In this document: one piece after another, positions 15,357 to 24,108 of the stretch
Layout of the letters: every line of letters starts with the position of its first letter
Position numbering within the stretch: the first letter of the stretch is position 1
NCBI GenBank assembly: GCA_035685165.1
Contig: DASRBI010000019.1
Coordinates: 310,001 to 374,000, forward strand
Reading direction: 5' to 3'
Source of the DNA: DATFDN01 sp035685165
GTDB lineage: Bacteria; Pseudomonadota; Alphaproteobacteria; Acetobacterales; Acetobacteraceae
Length of the DNA: 64,000 nucleotides
Notes under the pieces: generated by a model
Database searches by the model: none
Told to the model about the DNA's origin: nothing
Seen by the model: the letters and a program-made list of their open reading frames with translations, nothing else
Program-made: the position numbers and the translations under genes

Positions 15357-16721
15357 TCAGCTAGGGCGGCGCTTCCGGCGCCGCCGGAAGCCGTACACAT
15401 GGCCCGAGCCCCGGGCCAGCAGGGCGGGGGCGAGCGCGAGCGGGTGCAGGAGCGTCTTCTGATGTCCGTTGCGCGGCGCGCGCCGTAGCGCGCGCACCTC
15501 GTCCCGCGCGGGCTCGGTGCGGGTAACGTCGATCCGCTCGGGGCCGTGATTCTCCGGACGGGGTAGACTGAGCGCCTCCAGCAGATCGGGGGCGGCCGCG
15601 GCGCGCGGGGTCGGCTCTGGCCCGAGGCCGAACAGGCGGCATAAGGTGGCGATCAGGCTCGTATGGTCGAAGGGCGGCCCGTCCTGCGGCGGCCGAATCA
15701 CCGCGCCGGCGGGAATCCAGGGCGAAGCGAGTATTGCCGGCACGCGCGGGCCGTAGCGGTCGAAGCGGAACCCGTCCACGTAAGGCCCGCCGGGCTCCAC
15801 AGCCGCGGGCGGCGGCGCGTGATCGTAGCAGCCGCCGTGCTCGTCGGCGAGGATCACGAGCAGCGTGCGCTCCCAGGCCGGCGAGGCGCGCAGCGCATTG
15901 TAGGTATCGGCCACTAGCATCTCGCTGTAGCCGACATCGTGCGGCGGATGGGCGTCGTTCGGCACCCGCTTGTGCAGGAAGCCGGGCAGATAGCGGGGCT
16001 CGATGAAGCTGTAGGCCGGCAGGCGCCCGGCGGCGGCATCGGCCGCGAACTCCTTCTCGAACAGCCGGAACCTGCGGAACAGCGAGGGCCAGAGATCGAC
16101 GAACGAGGCGGTCTGCGGCAGATCGTGGAAATAGACGCGCCAGTCGAGCCCGTGCCGCCGCAATCGCGGGTAGATCGTGCGCGCGAAGAACGGATGCGGC
16201 AGGGCCGTGTTGTTCACCCGGCCCCGGCCGTTGCCGCCCGTATGCACGAACAGCCGGTTCGGCCAAGTCTGGCACGGGGCGGAAGCGAACCAGCGATCCG
16301 ACACCCCGAACGCGCGCGCGAGCGCGAAGGTCGCCGGCAGTTCGGCTGCGGTGAAGTAGTGCATCACCGCGCGCGGATCGGGCGCTTTGTCGGCAGCCGG
16401 CTGGCGCATGTAATTGTCCACGAACCCGCTCATCGGCGGCGGTCCGGCGCACGGCCTGCCGCCCAGGCCGAAGAGCTGCTCGTTGATGTCCTCGAACAGC
16501 TCGCCCGGATCGGGGTCGGGGATGCGGGCGACGTCGGGGTCGGCCCGTCCCGCGTTCCACACGCCGATCTGCCTGACGGAGCCGTCCCGCTCGTGCAGCG
16601 GGTTCCACTCATCCCCGGTCAGCGCGTCGAAGCCGGGCCCCGCGGGGTAGAGCTTACCCAGGAAGTTATCGAACGAGCGGTTCTCGAGCATGAGAACGAC
16701 GAGGTGCGCGATCTTCGCCAT
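15357..16721 (-). CDS. Phosphoesterase of the phospholipase C / acid phosphatase AcpA family
   Basis: This 454-residue protein belongs to the alkaline-phosphatase-like phosphoesterase family (PF04185). The opening HLVVLMLENRSFDNFLG contains the metal/nucleophile motif ENRSFD. Later motifs are SDRWFASAPCQTWPNR, and LADEHGGCYDHAPPP with metal-binding residues. Members hydrolyse phospholipid head groups or phosphate monoesters and are normally exported by the Tat path. Here the protein begins directly at the first strand (MAKIAHLV) with no signal peptide, so it is either cytoplasmic or the true start is missed. I see no upstream signal in frame. The C-terminus is very basic (RRRRKRRPS). Confidence 0.85.
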   Translation of the reverse strand: MAKIAHLVVLMLENRSFDNFLGKLYPAGPGFDALTGDEWNPLHERDGSVRQIGVWNAGRADPDVARIPDPDPGELFEDINEQLFGLGGRPCAGPPPMSGFVDNYMRQPAADKAPDPRAVMHYFTAAELPATFALARAFGVSDRWFASAPCQTWPNRLFVHTGGNGRGRVNNTALPHPFFARTIYPRLRRHGLDWRVYFHDLPQTASFVDLWPSLFRRFRLFEKEFAADAAAGRLPAYSFIEPRYLPGFLHKRVPNDAHPPHDVGYSEMLVADTYNALRASPAWERTLLVILADEHGGCYDHAPPPAAVEPGGPYVDGFRFDRYGPRVPAILASPWIPAGAVIRPPQDGPPFDHTSLIATLCRLFGLGPEPTPRAAAAPDLLEALSLPRPENHGPERIDVTRTEPARDEVRALRRAPRNGHQKTLLHPLALAPALLARGSGHVYGFRRRRKRRPS

Positions 16722-16795
16722 TGGCCCGTCCGCCTGCTTCTACTGCGGGGCTCGGTAAACGGCGGGCCGCGCCGGGCCGTTTCGCGCCCGCCCGC

Positions 16796-17707
16796 TCAGA
16801 GCGCGGCGAGCGTCGCCCTCAGCCCGTCGGCGAGCGCGGTCCGCGCCTCCCAGCCGAGCGAAGCGGCGGCGCGCGTCGGGTCGCCGAGCGAGGCGCGGAT
16901 GTCGCCGGGGCGGGGCGGCGCGAATCGCAAGTCGGGCGCGATGCCGAGCACCGCGCCCATCGCCGCCGCCAGCGCCCGCACGCTGGTCGGCCGGCCGGTG
17001 CAGATGTTGAACACGGGGGCCTCGGCGCTCGCCGCATCCAAGGCGGCGAGCAGCGCCTGCACCACGTCTGCGACATAGACGAAATCCCGCACCTGCTCGC
17101 CATCGCCGAATACGATCAGCGGCAATCCCCGCCGGAGGCGCCCGCCGAAAATCGAGATCACGCCCGAGTAGGGCGAGTGCGGATCCTGGCGCGGGCCGTA
17201 CACGTTGAAGAACCGCAGCCCAGCGGTCCTGAGCCCGTGCACCCGTCCGCCCGCCCGCGCGTGCAGCTCGCAGCCGAGCTTGTCGGCGCCGTAAGCCGAC
17301 AGCGGGCGCAGCGCCGCGTCCTCGGCGAACGGCGGCTCTGGATTGTCACCGAACACGGCGGCCGAGGAGGCGTAGACCACCGGCACGCCGCGCCGCCGCG
17401 CCGCCTCGAACACGGTGATGGTCCCGGTGAGATTCACGCGGTGCGCCGCAAGCCATTCATTGTTGCCGCGCTCGACCGAGGCGATGGCCGCGAGGTGGAA
17501 GCACCCGTCGGCGTCCGCAAGCGCGGCGGCGACGGTGGCTTCATCGGCCACGTCGCCCCTTATCAGCTCCGTGCCGCTGGGCACGTTCCGCCACTGCCCG
17601 CTCGAAAAATCGTCGAGGATGCGGACCCGATGGCCTTGCGCGAGAAGCGCGTCGGCGAGGTGGGAACCGATGAACCCGGCGCCGCCGGTAACGAGAAGGC
17701 ATGACAT
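16796..17707 (-). CDS. NAD-dependent epimerase/dehydratase (nucleotide-sugar type)
   Basis: The protein has 303 residues and is an extended short-chain dehydrogenase. The NAD motif GGAGFIGSH is at residues 8-16, and the catalytic triad is visible as Ser115 (YASSAAVFG), Tyr139 and Lys143 (YGADK). The stretches LRFFNVYGPRQDP, VFGDGEQVRDFVYVADV and FNICTGRPTSV are typical of UDP-glucose 4-epimerase-like enzymes. It probably acts on a UDP-sugar for surface polysaccharide, but no glycosyltransferase is nearby. It lies 74 bases upstream of the phosphoesterase gene on the same strand. Confidence 0.85.
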   Translation of the reverse strand: MSCLLVTGGAGFIGSHLADALLAQGHRVRILDDFSSGQWRNVPSGTELIRGDVADEATVAAALADADGCFHLAAIASVERGNNEWLAAHRVNLTGTITVFEAARRRGVPVVYASSAAVFGDNPEPPFAEDAALRPLSAYGADKLGCELHARAGGRVHGLRTAGLRFFNVYGPRQDPHSPYSGVISIFGGRLRRGLPLIVFGDGEQVRDFVYVADVVQALLAALDAASAEAPVFNICTGRPTSVRALAAAMGAVLGIAPDLRFAPPRPGDIRASLGDPTRAAASLGWEARTALADGLRATLAAL

Positions 17708-17811
17708 CGCCCAGCTATAGACGCCGCTGGCGCGCCGGCGCCACCGGCCCGGCCCTTTCCCTTGCCCGTGAGCCGGCTCTAGGCTCGAGCGGCAAAGAAC
17801 GGGAGGAAGCG

Positions 17812-19068
17812 ATGCCGCTGCCGGCGGATACCGACGCCACCACGCCCAGGTTCCTGCGCGACAAATACGCGATCGTCGGCGTGGGCGAGACCACCTACAC
17901 GCGCGGTTCGGGCATGACCACGCGCGCGCTCGGCACTTGGGCGGTGCGGAACGCCATGCAGGACGCGGGGCTCAAGAACACCGAGATCGACGGGATGCTG
18001 TCCTATTCGGGCAACGACTCCACGTTCAGCCCGATGATCGCCGGCGATCTCGGCATTCGGCTCAACTTCTACATGGACGTGTTCGGCGGTGGCAGCTCCA
18101 CCGAGGCGCTGATCGGCATCGCCATCGGCGTGATCGAGGCGGGGCTTTGCAAGACGGTGGCGATCTTCCGCTCGATGAACGGCTATTCCGAGGTGCGGAT
18201 CGGCGGCACGGGCGCGCGCTCGGCCCCGCCCGTAGTCGGCGACATGCTGCACAGCCGCGCCTATGGCTGGCAGAGTGCCGGGCAGATGTTCGCCCCCACT
18301 TTCCTGCGCCACATGTACGATTACGGCACCAAGCCCGAGCAGGTGGCGATGGTGAAGGTGATCCACTCCGAGCACGCCTCCAACAACCCGAAGGCGCTCT
18401 ATCCGAAGCGGCTGACGGTGGAGGACGTGCTCTCCAGCCGAATCATCTGCAAACCGCTCCACTTGCTCGATTGCTGCGTGGAGACCGACAACGCCACCTG
18501 CATCATCGTCACGAGCGCCGCACGCGCGCGCGACCTGCGCCATACGCCGGCACTGATCCGCGGGGTGGTGGGCCGATGCAACAAACCGCGCATGGACATG
18601 CATTATCAGGCGGGCCCGATTTCTACCGTCGCCGGCCACTGGGCCAAGGACATTCTCTGGCCCAATTCGGGCGTGGGACCTGAGGACATCGACGTGACCG
18701 GCGCCTACGACGCCTTCACCTTCACGACCATGCTCCAGCTCGAAGACTACGGCTTCTGCAAGAAGGGCGAGGGCGGGGAGTATGTCGCCTCCGGCATAAT
18801 GCGGCTCGGCGGCAAGCGGCCGAACAACACCGCGGGCGGGCACCTCTGCGAGGGCTACACTCACGGCATGAACATGGTGATCGAGAACGTCCGCCAGCTT
18901 CGCCACGACGTGGACGATTCCTGCCCAATCGGGGCCGACGGCAAGCGCCGCCACACCTACGACTACCGCGAGGGCGGCTGCCGTCAGGTCAAGGACGTGG
19001 AAGTGACGGCCAATCTGGGCTGGGCCATGCCGGGCACCGGCTCGGCCATGGTCATGCGGCGCGGCTGA
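17812..19068 (+). CDS. Thiolase-fold protein (SCP-x / lipid-transfer aldolase-like)
   Basis: This 418-residue protein has the thiolase fold seen in SCP-x thiolases and Ltp2-type aldolases. The N-terminal segment KYAIVGVGETTYTRGSG and the late GGHLCEGYTHGMNMV (His motif) are recognisable. The position where thiolases carry the acyl-accepting cysteine reads VFGGGSSTEAL (residues 90-100) with no cysteine. That argues against thiolysis and for a retro-aldol activity as in Ltp2. It is followed after 17 bases by a DUF35 gene, the usual partner of Ltp2-type aldolases. GGAGGAA precedes ATG 17812. Substrate is unknown, possibly a CoA-bound side chain. Confidence 0.82.
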   Translation: MPLPADTDATTPRFLRDKYAIVGVGETTYTRGSGMTTRALGTWAVRNAMQDAGLKNTEIDGMLSYSGNDSTFSPMIAGDLGIRLNFYMDVFGGGSSTEALIGIAIGVIEAGLCKTVAIFRSMNGYSEVRIGGTGARSAPPVVGDMLHSRAYGWQSAGQMFAPTFLRHMYDYGTKPEQVAMVKVIHSEHASNNPKALYPKRLTVEDVLSSRIICKPLHLLDCCVETDNATCIIVTSAARARDLRHTPALIRGVVGRCNKPRMDMHYQAGPISTVAGHWAKDILWPNSGVGPEDIDVTGAYDAFTFTTMLQLEDYGFCKKGEGGEYVASGIMRLGGKRPNNTAGGHLCEGYTHGMNMVIENVRQLRHDVDDSCPIGADGKRRHTYDYREGGCRQVKDVEVTANLGWAMPGTGSAMVMRRG

Positions 19069-19085
19069 GCTCGGAGGGACGGAAC

Positions 19086-19607
19086 ATGGCCATCAGCGCC
19101 GAATATCTCGGCATGTCGCTGCGGCTTAGCGACCTCGACCGGGAGAATCTGGAATTCTTCGCCCATTGCGCCCGGCACAAATTCCACCTCCAGCGATGCG
19201 GGGAGTGCCGGCTGCTGCGCTATCCGCCGACCACCGCCTGCCCCTGGTGCGCGAGCCCGAAGGCCGACTGGGTGCCGGTGGAGGGCAAGGGCGTGGTGCA
19301 TTCCTACACGGAGGTGCACCACGCGATTCAGCCGCAGTTCAAGCCGTTCACGCCGTATATGGTCCTGCTCGTCGATCTCGACACGCAGAAGGGGGAGCCC
19401 AGCGAGACCGAGGCGATCCGCGTGGTCGGCAATCTCTGCACCGATGACGGCAAGCTCGCACCGCCCGAGCAGGTGCGCCGGGTCGGGATCGGAACGCGGG
19501 TGCGGATGGTGTTCACCGACGTCGCCGAGGGCCTGTCGCTGCCGCAATGGGCAATCGACGAGGCGGCCACGCAGCCGCCCGCGCCCTGGCGCTATCCACA
19601 GGAGTAG
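19086..19607 (+). CDS. DUF35 / OB-fold zinc-ribbon acyl-CoA-associated protein
   Basis: The protein has 173 residues. The N-terminal rubredoxin-like zinc ribbon is seen as CGEC (38-41) and CPWC (52-55), followed by an OB-fold region (GKGVVHSYTEVHH through the RVVGNL strand). DUF35 proteins form complexes with thiolase-fold partners and are required for their stability and acyl-CoA binding. The gene lies directly after the thiolase-fold gene with a GGAGGGACGG ribosome binding site, so the two almost certainly form one complex. Confidence 0.88.
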   Translation: MAISAEYLGMSLRLSDLDRENLEFFAHCARHKFHLQRCGECRLLRYPPTTACPWCASPKADWVPVEGKGVVHSYTEVHHAIQPQFKPFTPYMVLLVDLDTQKGEPSETEAIRVVGNLCTDDGKLAPPEQVRRVGIGTRVRMVFTDVAEGLSLPQWAIDEAATQPPAPWRYPQE

Positions 19608-19616
19608 GGGGATGGC

Positions 19617-19710
19617 ACGCCCTCACCCGGCGCTCTGCACCGGCCTTTCCCGCAAGCGGGCGAAGCGGATCGATCACCTCTCCGGCGCGCTTTGCGCGCC
19701 GGGTGACGAG
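19617..19710. repeat. Palindromic repeat region, class B
   Basis: CCCTCACCCGGCGC at 19620-19633 pairs with GCGCGCCGGGTGA near 19694-19706. A compact inner hairpin GGCGCGCTTTGCGCGCC sits in the right arm. The same outer arms form the hairpin at 41046-41081. Confidence 0.65.
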
Positions 19711-19721
19711 GAGCAACGCCA

Positions 19722-21008
19722 GTGACGCAGCCCGTCCAAGCCCGCGCCTGGATCGTCGCGGCGATGCTCTTCCTCTTCATGCTGATCAACTTCGCCGACA
19801 AGGCCGTGCTCGGCCTGTCGGCGGTGCCGATCATGCAGGAGCTCAACCTCTCCCACACCCAGTTCGGCGCGATCGGCAGCAGCTTCTTCGCCTTCTTCTC
19901 GCTCGCCGCGATCCTGTGCGGGTTCCTGGTCAACCGCGTGCCGGCGACTCGCGTGCTGCTGCTTATGGCGCTGATCTGGGCGCTTTGCCAGTTGCCAATG
20001 CTGCTGCCCGTGGGCTTCGCCGCACTCGTCGCCAACCGCGTCGTGCTCGGCCTGGGCGAGGGGCCGGCCTATCCGGTGGCGCTGCACGCGCTCTTCAAAT
20101 GGTTCCCCAACGAGCGCAGGCCGGTGGCGACCAGCCTCGTCGCGATCGGCGGCGCGGTCGGGGCGGGCGTGGTCGCGCCCTTCATCATGCAGATCATCGT
20201 GCACGTGTCCTGGCACGCCGCCTTCTTCGTGCTCGGCGTGGCGGGCATCGTCTGGTGCCTCGCGTGGCTTGTCCTCGGCCGCGAGGGGCCGCTCGCCGCC
20301 GAGCCGACGCTGGCCGAGGTGGCCGGCGGGGAAGGCCGCATCCCCTACGCGCGCCTCCTGTTCTCCCGCACCTTCGTAGGCGGCTGGCTCTGCGGCTTCT
20401 CGGCCTACTGGATGCTGACGACCGCGCTCACCTGGTCCACCGCCTACATGATCAAGGGCATCGGCTTCACGCCGACCCAGGCCGGCTGGATCGCCGCCCT
20501 TCCGGCGCTTTGCCAGATCGTCGGGATGCCGGCGCTCTGCCGCGCCTCGGAGGTGCTGAAGCGGCGCGGCCTCTCCAGCCGGGTTTCGCGCGGCCTGTTC
20601 TCTGGCGGCTGCGTGGCCTTCTCCGGGCTGATGATGCTCGGCCTGTCGATGGCAACCGGGAAGGTGCTGCCGGTCGTGTTCTCCTGCCTCGCGCTCTCGG
20701 TCAGCGCGGTCCACTACAGCCTGGGCCATGTGATGGTGGCGGAGATCACGCCCGTCTCGCAGCGCGGCGCGATGCTCGGCCTCAACAACGCGCTCGCGAC
20801 TATGGCCGGTCCGTTCGCGCCGGTGCTCATGGGCCTCGTGATCGACGTCGGTGCCGACCCGATCGCCGGCTACCGGCACGGCTTCTTCCTGCTCGGCCTG
20901 TTCGTAGTCGCCTGCGGGCTAGTCGGCGCCGTGCTGATGGATCCGGAGGCCGACCGCCGCCGTTTCGCGCGTGCGTCAGGGCCGGTTTTGGCTGCGGCGG
21001 CTGACTAG
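19722..21008 (+). CDS. Major facilitator superfamily transporter
   Basis: This 428-residue inner-membrane protein has about 12 hydrophobic spans in two halves. The first-span motif LFMLINFADKAVLGLSAV and the gating stretch LGEGPAYPVALHALFKWFPNERR resemble the anion:cation symporter subfamily that takes up organic acids (e.g. galactonate or aromatic acid carriers). GTG 19722 is the start, with GAGGAG ten bases upstream. It follows the thiolase-fold/DUF35 pair on the same strand after a class B palindrome. It may import the acid that those proteins process, which is an inference from order only. Confidence 0.85.
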   Translation: MTQPVQARAWIVAAMLFLFMLINFADKAVLGLSAVPIMQELNLSHTQFGAIGSSFFAFFSLAAILCGFLVNRVPATRVLLLMALIWALCQLPMLLPVGFAALVANRVVLGLGEGPAYPVALHALFKWFPNERRPVATSLVAIGGAVGAGVVAPFIMQIIVHVSWHAAFFVLGVAGIVWCLAWLVLGREGPLAAEPTLAEVAGGEGRIPYARLLFSRTFVGGWLCGFSAYWMLTTALTWSTAYMIKGIGFTPTQAGWIAALPALCQIVGMPALCRASEVLKRRGLSSRVSRGLFSGGCVAFSGLMMLGLSMATGKVLPVVFSCLALSVSAVHYSLGHVMVAEITPVSQRGAMLGLNNALATMAGPFAPVLMGLVIDVGADPIAGYRHGFFLLGLFVVACGLVGAVLMDPEADRRRFARASGPVLAAAAD

Positions 21009-21040
21009 AGCGCAAGCCGATTGCGGCGCGGGCGCGCGTC

Positions 21041-22027
21041 ATGGCAGACAGCGCCGCCATGATTGCTCGCCGCCGGTTGATCGCCGCGATTCCCGCTACG
21101 CTGCTCGCGGGCAAAGCCCTCTCCGCGCAGGCAGAGGATTTCACCGCGTTCGTCGCCTCCCTGCGCGCGCAGGCGCGGCGGAAGGGGATTTCGGCCGGCA
21201 CCATCCAGCGCGCCTTCGCGGGTATCGCGGTGAACGAGGCGATCCTCGGCAAGCTGCATCACCCGCCCGAATCGACGCTCACCTGGGCGCAGTACCGACA
21301 GCTTCTCCTGACCGACCAGCGGATCGCGGAAGGCCGCGCCGCCTATCGCCGCAACTACGCCCTGTTCCGCGACGTGCAGGCCCGCTTCGGCGTTTCGGCC
21401 GGCATCATTGCCGGCATCTGGGGCCTCGAATCGAGCTACGGCGCCAAGACGGGCGATTACCGGGTCGTCGAGGCGCTCGCCAACTGCGCCTGGTCGAGCA
21501 CCCGCCGCCCGTTCTTCACGTCCGAACTGATCGCCGCCTTGCAGATCATCGACGCGGGCGACGTGGCGCCCGCCCACATGACCGGCTCCTATGCCGGGGC
21601 GATGGGCCAGCCGCAGTTCATGCCGAGCTCCTACCTCCATTACGCGATCGACCTCGAAGGGACGGGGCGGCCGAACATCTGGACCAGTGTGCCGGACGTG
21701 CTCGGCTCGATCGCCAACTACCTCGCCCGCTCTGGCTGGCGTCCGGGCGAGAGCTGGGGGATCGAGGTCCGGCTGCCCCCTTCGCTGGACGGCCACGCGC
21801 TTGGCCGCGAGGACCGCCAGCCGCTTGCCGAATGGGCAAGGCTCGGCGTGCGCGCCTTTGACGGCGGGGCGCTGCGCGGCGCGGCCGAGGCGGCTCTCAT
21901 CCAGCCGGACGGCGCGGGCGGCGACGCCTTCCTCGTGTTCGCCAACTTCAACGCTATCCGCCGCTACAACCCGTCGGACTATTACGCCCTGCTGACCGGC
22001 CTGCTCGGCGACCAAGTACTGGCGTGA
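21041..22027 (+). CDS. Lytic murein transglycosylase, MltB family
   Basis: The enzyme cleaves peptidoglycan with formation of anhydromuramyl ends. It has 328 residues. A signal segment (MIARRRLIAAIPATLLAG, residues 7-24) lacks a lipobox, so it is likely soluble periplasmic rather than a lipoprotein. The catalytic glutamate is Glu130 in GIWGLESSYGAKTGDY, followed by SYAGAMGQPQFMPSSY, the MltB signature. Its 3' end overlaps the next gene, rlpA-like, by four bases (GTGA), so the two are translationally coupled. With dacC-type and tmk genes they form an envelope/division operon. Confidence 0.92.
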   Translation: MADSAAMIARRRLIAAIPATLLAGKALSAQAEDFTAFVASLRAQARRKGISAGTIQRAFAGIAVNEAILGKLHHPPESTLTWAQYRQLLLTDQRIAEGRAAYRRNYALFRDVQARFGVSAGIIAGIWGLESSYGAKTGDYRVVEALANCAWSSTRRPFFTSELIAALQIIDAGDVAPAHMTGSYAGAMGQPQFMPSSYLHYAIDLEGTGRPNIWTSVPDVLGSIANYLARSGWRPGESWGIEVRLPPSLDGHALGREDRQPLAEWARLGVRAFDGGALRGAAEAALIQPDGAGGDAFLVFANFNAIRRYNPSDYYALLTGLLGDQVLA

Positions 22028-22872
22028 GGCGTGCCGCCGCTGTGGCGCTGCTCGCGCTCGTGGCCGCCGGCTGTCGCCGCGCGCCGCCGCCGCCCGTGCC
22101 CCGGCCGCATTTCGTGCTCGGCGCGCCCTATCAGGCGGGCGGCGTCTGGCGCTACCCGCGCGAGGAGTACGGCGGCAGTTTCACCGGCCTCGCCGTTATC
22201 CAGCCGGCGGATCACCCGCCGCTGACCGCCGATGGCGAGGCGTACGACCCGAAAGCGATGGAAGCCGCGCACCCGACCCTGCAATTGCCCGCCGTGGCTC
22301 GGGTCGAAAACCTGGAGACCGGGCGGGAGACGGTGGTGCGGATCAATGACCGCGGCCCCGCCGATCCTGGCCGGGTGATCGCCGTCACGCCCCGCGTCGC
22401 CGCGCTGCTCGGGATGCGCCCCGACCAGCCCGCACGGGTGCGGGTCACGCTGCTGCCCAACGAGAGCCATCGGGCGGCCGACGATCTGCCCGGCGCGCCG
22501 CGTCTTGCCATCGCAGCCGCCCCGCGCGAGCCTGTGACGGTGGCGCCGCTGGACGGCACCCATCCCGCCGCCCCGATCCCCGCGCCTGCCTCCGCACCGC
22601 AGCCTGTCCCGCCGCTGGTTCATCTGCCCGAATCGGTGACGCAGTACCGCCCCGATCCGGGCCAGCTCTTCGTCCGCCTCAGCCCTTTCACCGCCCGCCG
22701 CTACGCCTTGCGCCAAGGCCAGCAGATTGGCGGCGGGACGGCGGTGGAGCCGCTCGCGGGCGGCCTCTGGGCCGCGCGTCTCGGGCCATTTGCAACGCCG
22801 GCCGACGCCGACGCGGCGCTGGACCGGGCGATCCGCGCGGGAGTAACCGATGCGCGGATCGTGGTCGAATAG
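22024..22872 (+). CDS. RlpA-like septal lipoprotein
   Basis: The protein has 282 residues from GTG 22024. The lipobox LVAAGC gives Cys17 as the lipid site. The double-psi barrel is seen as GGSFTGLAVIQPADHPPLTADGEAYDP with VVRINDRGP, a pattern of RlpA lytic transglycosylases and SPOR-linked proteins. The usual ASWYG motif is replaced, so catalytic activity is uncertain. The C-terminus (PGQLFVRLSPFTARRYAL through the final ARIVVE) is a divergent SPOR-like domain. It sits between mltB and dacC genes, consistent with septal peptidoglycan work. Confidence 0.8.
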   Translation: MRRAAAVALLALVAAGCRRAPPPPVPRPHFVLGAPYQAGGVWRYPREEYGGSFTGLAVIQPADHPPLTADGEAYDPKAMEAAHPTLQLPAVARVENLETGRETVVRINDRGPADPGRVIAVTPRVAALLGMRPDQPARVRVTLLPNESHRAADDLPGAPRLAIAAAPREPVTVAPLDGTHPAAPIPAPASAPQPVPPLVHLPESVTQYRPDPGQLFVRLSPFTARRYALRQGQQIGGGTAVEPLAGGLWAARLGPFATPADADAALDRAIRAGVTDARIVVE

Positions 22873-22886
22873 GAGACCGATTCCCC

Positions 22887-24104
22887 ATGCTGACCCGTCG
22901 TTCCGCCCTGCTCGGCGCCGTGCTCCTGGTCGGCGCCGGAACGGCCACGGCCGCCCAGCGCACCCCGCCGCATGGCAAGGGCGGACACGCCCCCCCCGCC
23001 GACCAGCAGCCCACCGACAGCCCCGCCCAGACCCCGCTCGGCCCGGTCGATACCGTCGCCCGCTGGGCCTTCATCACCGACTTCAACACGGGCGCCGAGC
23101 TTCTGAACAAGAACGCCGACGAGGAGATGCCGCCCTCCTCGATGACCAAGCTGATGACGCTCTACATCGTCTATTCCCGCCTCAAGGAAGGGCGGATGAA
23201 GCTCGACGACCAGCTTCTCGTCTCCGAACGCGCCTGGCGGATGGGCGGGTCGAAAATGTTCGTGCAGATCGGCACCGAGGTCCGCGTCGAGGATCTGTTG
23301 CGCGGCATCGAGGTCGATTCCGGCAACGACGCCTGCATCGTGCTAGCCGAGGCGATCTCGGGCTCCGAGGAGCAGTTCGCCGAACTGATGAATGAGACCG
23401 CGAAGAAGCTCGGCCTGACGCACTCGCACTTCGCCAACAGCACCGGCTGGCCCGCGGAAAACCACTACATGAGCGCCCGCGACATCGCGACGCTCGCCGC
23501 CGCGATCATCCGCACCTTCCCCGAATACTACCACTTCGCCTCGGAAAAGACCTTCAAATACAACAACATCGAGCAGCAGAACCGGAACCCGCTGGTGCAG
23601 CGCGGCACAGCCGACGGGCTCAAGACTGGGCATACCGAGGCGGGCGGCTATGGCCTGGTCGCCAGCACGCTGCGCGGCAACCGGCGGGTGATCCTGGTGC
23701 TGAACGGCCTCGAGACCATGCGCGAGCGGGCCGAGGAGGGCGAGCGGCTGATGGACTGGGCCTTCGCCAATTTCGAGGACGTGACGCTGTTCGCCGCCGC
23801 CCAGCCGGTCGAGCAGGTGCCGGTCTGGCTCGGCGAGTCTCGCACCGTGCCGCTCGTGCCCGCCGCGGACGGCGGGATCGTCGTGACGATGCCGCGCAAC
23901 TGGCGCAAGACTGCTTCGGTGCGGGTCGATTACGACGCGCCGGTGCGGGCCCCGGTCAAGCGCGGGCAGCATCTCGGCACCCTCACCTTGGCTGGGCAGG
24001 GGGTGCCGAACATGCAGATGCCGCTGGTCGCCGGGGCGGATGTGCCGCGGCTCGGCCTGCCGGGGCGGGCGATGGCCGTGCTCGCCCATTTCGTGGGCGG
24101 CTGA
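22887..24104 (+). CDS. D-alanyl-D-alanine carboxypeptidase (PBP5/6 class, S11 family)
   Basis: The enzyme removes the terminal D-Ala from peptidoglycan stem peptides. It has 405 residues with a signal peptide (MLTRRSALLGAVLLVGAG). All three penicillin-binding motifs are visible: SMTK at 85-88, SGN at 145-147 and KTG at 246-248. A C-terminal domain follows (about 290-390), ending in a hydrophobic stretch (LPGRAMAVLAHFVGG) that may act as the amphipathic membrane anchor of this class. It starts 14 bases after the rlpA-like gene and its stop lies next to tmk. Confidence 0.94.
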   Translation: MLTRRSALLGAVLLVGAGTATAAQRTPPHGKGGHAPPADQQPTDSPAQTPLGPVDTVARWAFITDFNTGAELLNKNADEEMPPSSMTKLMTLYIVYSRLKEGRMKLDDQLLVSERAWRMGGSKMFVQIGTEVRVEDLLRGIEVDSGNDACIVLAEAISGSEEQFAELMNETAKKLGLTHSHFANSTGWPAENHYMSARDIATLAAAIIRTFPEYYHFASEKTFKYNNIEQQNRNPLVQRGTADGLKTGHTEAGGYGLVASTLRGNRRVILVLNGLETMRERAEEGERLMDWAFANFEDVTLFAAAQPVEQVPVWLGESRTVPLVPAADGGIVVTMPRNWRKTASVRVDYDAPVRAPVKRGQHLGTLTLAGQGVPNMQMPLVAGADVPRLGLPGRAMAVLAHFVGG

Positions 24105-24108
24105 GCCC

